Assembly: GCF_965228935.1 (NCBI RefSeq)
Contig: NZ_OZ245846.1
Location: forward strand, 3,720,001 to 3,784,000
Reading direction: 5' to 3'
DNA from: Ulvibacterium sp965228935
GTDB taxonomy: Bacteria; Bacteroidota; Bacteroidia; Flavobacteriales; Flavobacteriaceae
DNA: 64,000 nt
The translations under genes and the position numbers were made by a program. The notes under the pieces are model-generated. The model worked only from the letters and a program-made list of their open reading frames with translations, was not told where the DNA came from and did not search any database. Numbering within the stretch: position 1 is the first letter of the stretch; each line of letters starts with the position of its first letter. Positions 27,791-34,468 of this stretch are shown in pieces.

Positions 27791-28026
27791 ATCCAGTTTA
27801 TTCCGAAGTTCCAAACTTCGCCTTACGGGTTGCAAACGGGCAGGAGTTTGAGGGCAGGGGAACAAGGATATTTAACTTAAATTGTGACCTATACTGTTTC
27901 TGAACTGATAAAAGTCATAGCGGTTCGATATCACCCATTTTATTTTTATAGTAGAATTATCGTCTTTAGGAATACGGCACTATAATTGTGGCCTATTTCA
28001 TTTTGAAAATCAATAAATATTCTGCT

Positions 28027-28614
28027 ATGAAACCTATTCGATTAGTATTAGTGATTTTATGTTTTAACACAATAGGCTGTGAAGATTCCAATGAACTGAA
28101 TTTTTTCCAGATTAGAAATGAAAATGTAGTTTTTGTTGATGACGATCGATCCGTTTTTGAACAAGGAGATTATTTATGGTTTAATATTGATATTCCAACG
28201 GTGCAAACAGATAGAATTTCTGAAAAGGACATTGATATTTTTAAAATGACAAGGGCGGATGCAACATTTTTTGGATTTTCATTGTTTGAAGCGGATGGAG
28301 ACAGTTTTACCCCTTTGCGCTTTGAAACCGATGAAATAATAATAGAAAAAGGTATCCTCAACGTTATTGATTATCGTGAACCTGCAAATACCGAATTACT
28401 TGGGGTTGCTGATTTCAATAATGGAACATATGGAATGAGGGCCGGAATCCCACTCAAAAGCAATGGTCAATTCTTCTTGGCAAATTCGCCTTCAGGTTCG
28501 GGGGGCCAAGACATGGGATTTAATCCCACAAATGGAAGTAATGCCCAAATAAGAATTTCTACGAAAATCAGAAATTCAGATTCGGAAGGTAGATACCATA
28601 TCACCGTGAATTGA
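28027..28614 (+). CDS. Hypothetical lipoprotein
   Basis: Not recognised. The ATG at 28027 begins a typical lipoprotein signal (MKPIRLVLVILCFNTIGC), so the mature protein would start at Cys18 of a 195-residue precursor; an in-frame ATG 13 codons earlier breaks this pattern. The rest is acidic and probably all-beta (NVVFVDDDRSVFEQGDYLWFNIDIP, GTYGMRAGIPLKSNGQFF), like small cell-surface sandwich domains. Base composition is A/T-richer than the flanking core genes, which suggests acquisition. It has no operon partner. Confidence 0.75.
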   Translation: MKPIRLVLVILCFNTIGCEDSNELNFFQIRNENVVFVDDDRSVFEQGDYLWFNIDIPTVQTDRISEKDIDIFKMTRADATFFGFSLFEADGDSFTPLRFETDEIIIEKGILNVIDYREPANTELLGVADFNNGTYGMRAGIPLKSNGQFFLANSPSGSGGQDMGFNPTNGSNAQIRISTKIRNSDSEGRYHITVN

Positions 28615-29229
28615 GATTTGCCGGCTGCATATTGGAACGTTTTGAAGTGACGGTAAATACCAAGGAATTATATCAGGAGTCCGTCAAACTTTCATCTGGA
28701 ATACTACCATTCTTGATAGTTTCTCCAAAGATACGACATATACAAACCTCTGTTTACCTCTTTTAGAAATGATGAACCATAAGTCTATGTAAGGTAGCTT
28801 TATAACTACCGGATTTTTCCGCTTACGATTTCCTGCCCCTCATCGGTAAGTTCCCAATCGCCCTTTCCATCGGGTTTTACAAGCCCCAGGAGTACAAGTT
28901 TGTGTAGCCGGTTTTTTCGTTCCTGTTTGGGTATAAAGTCAAGTGACATGCTTCATTTTTTTATCGGGAAGCCTAAGATAACTTTTTTCCTACATTTGGA
29001 CAATAGGTAATTTCGGAATATGCAAAATAAAATCTAAAGACCCTTTACAATGGACCGGTACATTATGGCAATGGAAATAGGATTAGCCCTTAAGGAAAGG
29101 GGAATCGGTTGTTTTGAACGGTTCGCTTGACCAAAAATGAAAATTGCAACCTTTTTCCATTTCATACCGATTTGGCAGTGTAAAGCTGTATTTTAAACGC
29201 CAATGAACACGTAATATGCAAATCCAAAA
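28615..29229. other. 615-bp stretch with one very small gene and possible remnants
   Basis: It holds the minus-strand small gene at 28806-28949. On the plus strand a ~150-bp open stretch follows the lipoprotein stop but has no start codon of its own, and a 26-codon frame begins at the ATG near 29050; both could be fragments of decayed genes and neither is called. Confidence 0.5.
28806..28949 (-). CDS. Very small winged-helix-like protein (47 aa)
   Basis: An open frame of 47 codons from ATG 28947-28949 to TAG 28806-28808. The protein begins MSLDFIPKQERKNRLHKLVL, continues LGLVKPDGKGDWELTDEGQE, and ends in IVSGKIR. The pattern helix, then LVKPDGKGDWELTDEG, resembles the recognition helix and wing hairpin of a winged-helix DNA-binding fold, as in short regulator-like fragments. 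It could be a complete small regulator or the last part of a larger decayed one. Coding is supported by the sensible residue pattern, not by a visible ribosome binding site. Confidence 0.5.
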   Translation of the reverse strand: MSLDFIPKQERKNRLHKLVLLGLVKPDGKGDWELTDEGQEIVSGKIR

Positions 29230-29799
29230 ATGAACACCGAAACGTTTTTCTCATCTGAATTGGTTCTTGAAAACGAGTCAATTTTACTACGCCCATTATC
29301 CATTAACGATATTGATAAAATAGAATCTATAAGCTATACCAAAGAATTAGGGGAATTTGGGGCAAGAGTAAAAAACAGAAATGATTTAACGGCTTACTTC
29401 GACTACTGTCTAAATTCAAAAAAAGAAAAAGAACGCTACCCCTTATTAATTATGGGTAAGGAAGACAATAATCCAATTGGGGTAACCATGTTTGGAAACA
29501 TTAGTTTTCCAAATAAAAGGTTGGAAATAGGATGGACATGGATTGGTGAAAAATTTCAAGGAACTGGTATTAATGCAATTTGCAAAAAACTGCTCCTAGA
29601 TTATTGTTTTGACGCTTTAGACCTAAGAAGAGTAGAGTTTAAAATAGATATACACAACTTGAAGTCCCAAAAAGCAATAGAAAAGATTGGAGCCATTAAA
29701 GAAGGGCTTTTAAGAAATTACAACATTCAATCGTATGGGGAAAGTGAAGGAACTTATGTGTACAGTATTCTTAAGGAAGAATGGAAAAAACACTTATAA
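29230..29799 (+). CDS. GNAT family N-acetyltransferase (RimJ/RimL-like)
   Basis: Acetyl-CoA dependent transferase of 189 residues. The N-terminal SILLRPLSINDIDKIESI, the core strand-loop RLEIGWTWIGEKFQGTGINAICKKLL (acetyl-CoA pyrophosphate loop) and the C-terminal RRVEFKIDIHNLKSQKAIEKIGAIKEGLLRNY are the standard RimJ/RimL acetyltransferase blocks. The acceptor (protein N-terminus, small amine or drug) is unknown. The gene is notably A/T-rich with many AAA and AAT codons compared with the housekeeping genes, so it is probably horizontally acquired. Confidence 0.88.
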   Translation: MNTETFFSSELVLENESILLRPLSINDIDKIESISYTKELGEFGARVKNRNDLTAYFDYCLNSKKEKERYPLLIMGKEDNNPIGVTMFGNISFPNKRLEIGWTWIGEKFQGTGINAICKKLLLDYCFDALDLRRVEFKIDIHNLKSQKAIEKIGAIKEGLLRNYNIQSYGESEGTYVYSILKEEWKKHL

Positions 29800-30407
29800 T
29801 ACCGGCACAATTTAAAAGGGTCTCAAGGTTTCTCAATATTTTGTGCCCGCGAAATATCCACTTAAACCTACTTCTTTGTTGAAGCGGATACGGATGATTT
29901 AATAGTGTGGATTTTGGAATGACCAACTAAAAAAACAGATGGGAAATACGAAATTATAAGTACGAAGTACCAAAAAATAAAATAACTTAAATCCGAAACC
30001 CGAAACCCGAAACCCGAAACCCGAAACCCGAAATCATCAACACTTACCAGTTAACATTTGACACTTGTACTTGAATTTGAGCTTTATTCTTGCAATTTGT
30101 TTTTGAAGCTCGGGATTTCTTTATGGAGTACCCTCCTTTAACCGATTTGGATAAAAAAAGCCCCCTTACAAAGAAGAGGGCCTATAACTGCTACGGCATA
30201 ATAACAAACATTAATGAGAATCCGAGGGGTGCCACGGGACGGATCCCACTGTGGCAACCAGATTCAGAATTGAGCTCATCCAAAAAAACGGAAAAGCAAG
30301 AGAACGGTAGCAGCCAAAACTAATTTGGATAGATATCGCGAACACGTTTTGTCCAAAATCGAAAACATAAGTATTGCATTTATCCCATGGAAACTCCGGT
30401 GTGCGCC
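29800..30407. other. 608-bp intergenic stretch with repeat element 3 and a hairpin
   Basis: Holds repeat element 3 (29938-30085), a C-rich inverted stretch near 30160-30185 (AAGCCCCCTT..AGAGGGC), and a second hairpin near 30228-30252. A 77-codon frame at 30090-30323 crosses these hairpins and has no homology, so no gene is called. Confidence 0.6.
29938..30085. repeat. Modular repeat element 3: head, 6-unit array, tail
   Basis: The head carries AAATACGAAATTATAAGTACG and the linker AATAAAATAACTTAAA. The array is one AAATCCG plus five AAACCCG at 29989-30030. The tail is AACATTTGACACTTGTACTT followed by GAATTTGAGC. The linker matches element 4 rather than elements 1 and 2, so there are two sub-families of head. 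Confidence 0.85.
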
Positions 30408-30578
30408 TTATTCGAAAGCAAATCCGGTTACTACCCTAAAAACGAAAGCATAAAATACCACGGCCAGCATCATAAAGCTAAACCAGGCGAATGCCCTAAA
30501 ATAGTTCTCCACAATCCAGCTCCCCAGATCTCTGAAGGCGTCGATATAAATTTCCTTTAACAGTAAAAATGTCTTCAT
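30408..30578 (-). CDS. Small flavobacterial membrane protein (56 aa, DUF6747-like)
   Basis: A 56-residue protein from ATG 30576-30578. It has an amphipathic N-terminus (MKTFLLLKEIYIDAFRDLGS) then a single strongly hydrophobic segment (AFAWFSFMMLAVVFYAFVF) ending RVVTGFAFE. I recall this pattern (KN/K-EIY..AF, NYFKAFAWF, FVFR.ATGFAF) from small flavobacterial proteins of DUF6747 type, from memory and not checked. The upstream in-frame extension to 30680 lacks similarity. The role is unknown; such proteins are often found alone. Confidence 0.65.
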   Translation of the reverse strand: MKTFLLLKEIYIDAFRDLGSWIVENYFRAFAWFSFMMLAVVFYAFVFRVVTGFAFE

Positions 30579-30829
30579 AGAAATAAGATTTGTGTGAACT
30601 ACAAAACTGTCAAGAATTGGGGAGGGACGTTTGAGTTTTGGATAAATCGGAAAAAAATTAGGTAAATGGCGGCAAAGCAAAAGAACGACGAAAATGACTG
30701 CATTTCATCGATTGGCCTAGTATATATCGAATTGGACAAAAGACACATGAATGGGGGTAAACGGTAGTGAAGCCACATAAAATGTCCAAAATGCTTAAAA
30801 ATCGGCCAAGTCGAATACGAGATGGAATT

Positions 30830-31022
30830 ACGAAACTAGAAGTACGAAATACGAAATTAGAAGTATGAAGTACCAGAAAATAAAATAACTTAAACCCGTA
30901 ACCCGTAACCCGTAACCCGTAACCCGTAACCCGTAACCTATAACCCGTAACCCGTAACCCGTAACCCGTAACCTAACATTTGAGTTTGAACTTGAACTTG
31001 AATTTGAGTTTGAACTTAACAC
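30830..31022. repeat. Modular repeat element 4: head, 11 x AACCCGT array, hexamer tail
   Basis: The head (30834-30892) repeats AAGTACGAAATACGAAATTAG and the linker ending AACTTAAA. The array (30893-30969) uses AACCCGT, a different unit from the AAACCCG of the other elements, with one AACCTAT variant. The tail (30971-31020) shows a 6-base rhythm: TTTGAG, TTGAAC, TTGAAT words in succession. Confidence 0.88.
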
Positions 31023-31122
31023 ATTGTAGTCCCCTTAAATCGAAAAAATGGGCCATAGAACCGTATTCGATGTACCCACTCCATTTTTATTGCGATATTC
31101 ACAGATTACAAAAGATATTTCC

Positions 31123-31704
31123 ATGAATGCACGATATATCCGTATCGATATCCCGGATCAGCAAATGGAGCATTGGTTGCACAATAAGTATTGTCACGAA
31201 AAGTTATATCTGGACATCTGTAATGGTTCGGTTCCATTTCATGAACGACCCAAGGGAAAGGAACTCCTGGAGGATAATAGTATTACCTATGTAAGTGTCC
31301 GTGCTATTGATAGGCTAGGGCGGAACCTCTTGGATATCCTAACCACCTTACAGCATTTTGATAACCGTGGTATCATTCTCAAAGTGGATGATTTGGGCCT
31401 CGAGTCCTTGGTAGTCGGGAAGCCTAACCCCACCTTTAAGCTTATTGTCAATGTCCTAGCCAACATAGCCCAAATGGAGCGCAGGAACCTACAGGAACGC
31501 CAAAGGGAAGGTATAGAACTGGCAAAAGCCAAAGGGGTTTATAAAGGCCGTAAAAAGGGTTCCAAGGAATCCAAGGAGGAGATCCTCGCCAAGTATACAC
31601 ATGTGATAAAACGTTTAAGGGAGGGGCATACCTTGCGTAACGCGAGCAAACTTTGCAATGTAAGTCTGGGAACCGTACAGAAAGTAAAGGCTTTGATCAA
31701 ATAG
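31123..31704 (+). CDS. Serine recombinase (resolvase/invertase) family protein lacking the catalytic Ser
   Basis: A 193-residue protein from the ATG at 31123 (an upstream start would add 25 unrelated residues). The catalytic domain retains the signature VSVRAIDRLGRNLLDILTTL (the two active-site arginines) and the helix E region IAQMERRNLQERQREGIELAKAKG, followed by a GRKKGSKES linker and a helix-turn-helix (RLREGHTLRNASKLCNVSLGTVQKV). However, the N-terminal Y-x-R-V-S nucleophile motif reads YIRIDIPDQQ, with Asp in place of Ser9. Strand transfer by the normal chemistry should fail. It may act as a DNA-binding regulator, or be a decaying recombinase. It follows repeat element 4 directly. Confidence 0.85.
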   Translation: MNARYIRIDIPDQQMEHWLHNKYCHEKLYLDICNGSVPFHERPKGKELLEDNSITYVSVRAIDRLGRNLLDILTTLQHFDNRGIILKVDDLGLESLVVGKPNPTFKLIVNVLANIAQMERRNLQERQREGIELAKAKGVYKGRKKGSKESKEEILAKYTHVIKRLREGHTLRNASKLCNVSLGTVQKVKALIK

Positions 31705-31831
31705 CAAAAAGCCTTGTTGTTTGGCAACACTTCGCATAGTCTACCTATTCTGAGGACAGGATTATAATATATTTGAAGCTCCGTAAGATTTAGCTTCCTT
31801 AATTTTTGTAACAATTGCTTCTCGCCGTACT

Positions 31832-31851
31832 CTTTATGCCAAAGCATAAAG
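31832..31851 (+). promoter_or_regulatory. 8-bp perfect hairpin abutting a start codon
   Basis: CTTTATGC (31832-31839), loop CAAA, GCATAAAG (31844-31851) ends one base before the ATG at 31853. It occupies the ribosome-binding region and could restrain translation. Confidence 0.4.
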
Positions 31852-31852
31852 A

Positions 31853-32788
31853 ATGATGGACACAAAAGAGAAACGCCTTTTTCTTCTTCGTGGAACCATG
31901 GTATTGGGGGCGATCATGATCGGTTTAAGCCCTTGGGATGGTTTGGGTCAAATTGGTGAGTTGTTTGGTGAAATTAAAATGTCCGATAGCCCGGAGACGG
32001 TCATGAAAAGTATGGAGAAGCTTTGTGGATCAATACAAAAAATAGAGGTTAACCCCGAGGAAATCACTTTTCCCTTGGCCCAATTCACGGAACAACATCT
32101 CGTATGTACGGATTGTAGTCGGTACGATTATTATCTTTTTGATAAAGTGGTCTTCACTTTTTCGGATGGCCGATTGAGTTTCGTATCGGCAAAAGGGGAG
32201 GGCGTTTCCAAGATTTCCGATATTGAGTTTTACAAAGGGTACAAATTTTATACGGGAAAGGACAATATGGTAATCAAAGAGAAGGAAAATGAAGCTTTTT
32301 TTCTTACGGAAGAGGGGTTACACACCAATCTATTCGCATGGAAAAATCCGTACTTAAATAACGTGACTGTTGCACCAAAGTATACGGCTTCGGCCGAGAT
32401 CCCGGAGGTTTTCAAGTTTGGGGCATTGCTTCGGGAGTTAGAACCCCGGCTTGAGGAAATGACTACCCTTTTGGACAAAAGGGAATTTCCCAACGGCGAA
32501 ACCCAGCTCAACTGTTTTGGAATGGAATATGCCGGTTTCCCTAGGAAGATAGAGGCTAAGTTCAACGTGGAAGGCAAGCTCTACCTGCTTTGGATCCTTA
32601 CGGCGAAACAGGAGGAAAGTCGAGTAAAAAAGGCTCTGGTCAAGGCCTACGGAACTCCGATTTTTGTGAACGACACCTGGGAAGTGTTCCGTGATTGGCA
32701 AATAAGTCTTAGGAAGGACAAACCGGAAATACTGGTCGTATCCAAGGAGGGTACGGACAAACATAAAAAAGAAATCATGGAAAAATAA
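31853..32788 (+). CDS. Hypothetical exported protein
   Basis: Not recognised. The 311-residue protein begins with a charged N-terminus and a hydrophobic stretch (GTMVLGAIMIGLSPWDGLGQ) suggesting an exported protein; the first two codons are both ATG. It has a CTDCSRYDYY segment near residue 85 and a C-terminal part rich in charged residues (KEGTDKHKKEIMEK). There are no membrane spans after the signal. A terminator overlaps the stop. It stands alone, between the recombinase and the LuxR-type regulator. Confidence 0.7.
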   Translation: MMDTKEKRLFLLRGTMVLGAIMIGLSPWDGLGQIGELFGEIKMSDSPETVMKSMEKLCGSIQKIEVNPEEITFPLAQFTEQHLVCTDCSRYDYYLFDKVVFTFSDGRLSFVSAKGEGVSKISDIEFYKGYKFYTGKDNMVIKEKENEAFFLTEEGLHTNLFAWKNPYLNNVTVAPKYTASAEIPEVFKFGALLRELEPRLEEMTTLLDKREFPNGETQLNCFGMEYAGFPRKIEAKFNVEGKLYLLWILTAKQEESRVKKALVKAYGTPIFVNDTWEVFRDWQISLRKDKPEILVVSKEGTDKHKKEIMEK

Positions 32789-32818
32789 AGGGAAGGCAAA
32801 AATGGGTCTTTCCCTTTT
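32787..32818 (+). terminator. Terminator after the exported protein gene
   Basis: AAAGGGAA (32787-32794) pairs with TTCCCTTT (32810-32817) and is followed by T-rich sequence. The stem begins within the stop codon of the gene. Confidence 0.65.
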
Positions 32819-32867
32819 GATTGTTGATGTGCAAGAGCTCCAATAACCGACTGCCAGGCCGATAGAA

Positions 32868-32990
32868 AGCACCAAATCCCAAATTTCAATTGGGATGAAC
32901 TGTGGTCGTCCTCTTGAAATTTGGATTTTGGGATTTGGATTTTTGGACCGTCAGACTTGAGCTTGACGCTTTAATTTGAGTTTTCGCTGG
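32868..32990. repeat. Degenerate fifth repeat copy with inverted arms
   Basis: AAATCCCAAATTTCAA near 32874-32889 recurs inverted as TTGAAATTTGG at about 32934 and GGGATTTGG shortly after. It then runs into a tail-like stretch (ACTTGAGCTTGACG, TTTAATTTGAG). The first word is shared with the head of element 1 (25668-25684). Confidence 0.55.
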
Positions 32991-32993
32991 ATC

Positions 32994-33623
32994 TTAAGCA
33001 TACTCTAACTCCTGCAGCTTGGAGAGCGCTTCCGATTTGGAATTGACGTCCAGTTTTAAATAAATGTTCTGTATGTGAAAGTTTACCGCGCTGGGGGTAA
33101 CGAACAATTTTTCTGCAATGGTCTTGTAAGTGGCACCTTGGCAAAGATAATCGATGACCTGGTTTTCCCGTTCCGAGAAGTACTGCCTTGATTTTCTTTG
33201 GAACATGGCAATGATTTTTTTGGCAATGTCATTGCTCAAAGTTGCACCTTCGCGCTGTATGGCATCCAATGCATTGAACAGGCTTCTTTCATTCAATGGT
33301 TTGGTAACATAGCCATTGGCCCCATGTTTAAAGGCCTTCTTGATAAGCTCAAAGTCATTGTCGGCACTTAACATGATAATTTTCACCTCCGGGTCTTTTT
33401 GCCTAAATAGTTGAATGCTTTCTATTCCGCATCGGTCGGGCAATTCTATTTCCGAAAAGATAACATCCGGAAACAAGTGATTATATGCGTATAGGGCATC
33501 TTTTATGGTGGGGTAGACGCCCTTTAACGCATATTCCAGAAACGAGCCAAAGTAGGTTTCATAGGTGGTGTGAAATGATTGTTCATGGTCTATAACAATA
33601 ATTTTTAGTGGGTCCTGGTTCAT
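32994..33623 (-). CDS. Response regulator, LuxR/NarL type, with Glu at the phospho-acceptor site
   Basis: A 209-residue two-domain regulator from ATG 33621-33623. The receiver (about 1-125) aligns with NarL-type receivers, but FPDVIFSEIELPD has Glu where the phosphorylated Asp belongs, and the acidic pair near the start reads VIDHEQ instead of DD. The conserved Ser (IIMLSADND) and Lys (GYVTKPLNE) are kept. The C-terminal LuxR HTH (FSERENQVIDYLCQGATYKTIAEKLFVTPSAVNFHIQNIYLKLDV) is intact. Glu often mimics phosphorylated Asp, so this is plausibly a constitutively active or phosphorylation-independent regulator. No kinase gene is nearby. Confidence 0.9.
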   Translation of the reverse strand: MNQDPLKIIVIDHEQSFHTTYETYFGSFLEYALKGVYPTIKDALYAYNHLFPDVIFSEIELPDRCGIESIQLFRQKDPEVKIIMLSADNDFELIKKAFKHGANGYVTKPLNERSLFNALDAIQREGATLSNDIAKKIIAMFQRKSRQYFSERENQVIDYLCQGATYKTIAEKLFVTPSAVNFHIQNIYLKLDVNSKSEALSKLQELEYA

Positions 33624-34468
33624 ACTGATTTGGGTTTTGTGGCACACCCATAAACTTCGCGGAAGCCCGGGGTGGCCGTGGTTGTGGGGAAATTATGGTT
33701 GTAAATCTTAAATGCATCATATTTGATGGTATTATATCATAGCACAAGTAGATACGGCCCTATAATCCCTATGGATTGTAGGTAACGTCCATGACCACTT
33801 ATGGTACGGACTTTCAGTTTATACGGCTAAAGCCTAAATGGAATAGTATCCCTCTTGCACTATAAGAATAAAAGTGCTTTGTGGTAAGCTGGGCTTAAAA
33901 CATCTAAAAGGGGTAACCGATCGGCACCGGAATACTCTTTATAAAGACTTTGGGGTACGCTCTTGGTCTTGAGCAATGATCGGCGCTACTTTTTTGGCTG
34001 AAATTAAAATGTAGACGTGTTTTCATGTAGTGGGATTTGGGGTTAGACAATAGTTTTTAATGCTCTTATCTGATTTTAAACCTAGATAAAAAATTTTAAA
34101 AAAACATATCCCACGTGCGTATTTTCGTTCAAATGCACACTTTATAGACTTTTTCGTGCAGTTGGTCGATAAACCGACTGATCGGTTGGTAGACTTAAAG
34201 TAGTTACACTGAAAACGATTCTATGACATTGGGCTGGAACCAGCCTCTTGGAACAGTCACAAGATCGAGTAAAGAAATCGTATTCGGGGGTATACGTCTT
34301 TTTGTTATAATCCAAACGGCATGTATGGTATATATATTGTACCAAGGGATACAAAAAATGGGTAAGGGCCTAAATAGAAAATAGCGGGGACATGCCCCGC
34401 TATTTTTTTACCCAGTTTCCAACCACAAAAACTAGGACCCACTAATCATAATACTTTTATAAATCACT
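33624..34468. other. 845-bp intergenic region without a supported gene
   Basis: Apart from the terminator at 34378-34406, I see nothing with convincing coding pattern. A 70-codon frame at 34142-34354 on the minus strand has no start context or recognisable residues. The length is unusual for this genome and leaves room for an unrecognised RNA or a decayed gene. Confidence 0.5.
34378..34406. terminator. Strong hairpin terminator downstream of the SprF-like gene
   Basis: AAAATAGCGGGG (34378-34389), loop ACATG, CCCCGCTATTTT (34395-34406), followed by T. The stem is 12 bp, strong and symmetric, so it can stop transcription from either side. Confidence 0.8.

Larger units (their letters stand above)
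27433..28026. other. 594-bp intergenic stretch: repeat element 2, REP-like hairpin, short palindrome
   Basis: No gene is supported. It contains the second heptamer element (27497-27790), a hairpin-forming REP-like insert inside that element's tail, and a small palindrome CGAAGT-TCCAA-ACTTCG around 27804-27822. The remainder up to the lipoprotein start is A/T-rich with no clear promoter. Confidence 0.7.

Noticed and set aside
30090..30323. 77-codon frame on the plus strand
   Set aside because: It crosses two hairpins, begins inside a repeat tail and has no recognisable pattern.
25737..30969. Possible CRISPR arrays
   Set aside because: The repeats are head-to-tail 7-mers without unique spacers, and no cas genes are present in the window.
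34142..34354. 70-codon minus-strand frame in the 845-bp gap
   Set aside because: No start context, no pattern, no neighbours.
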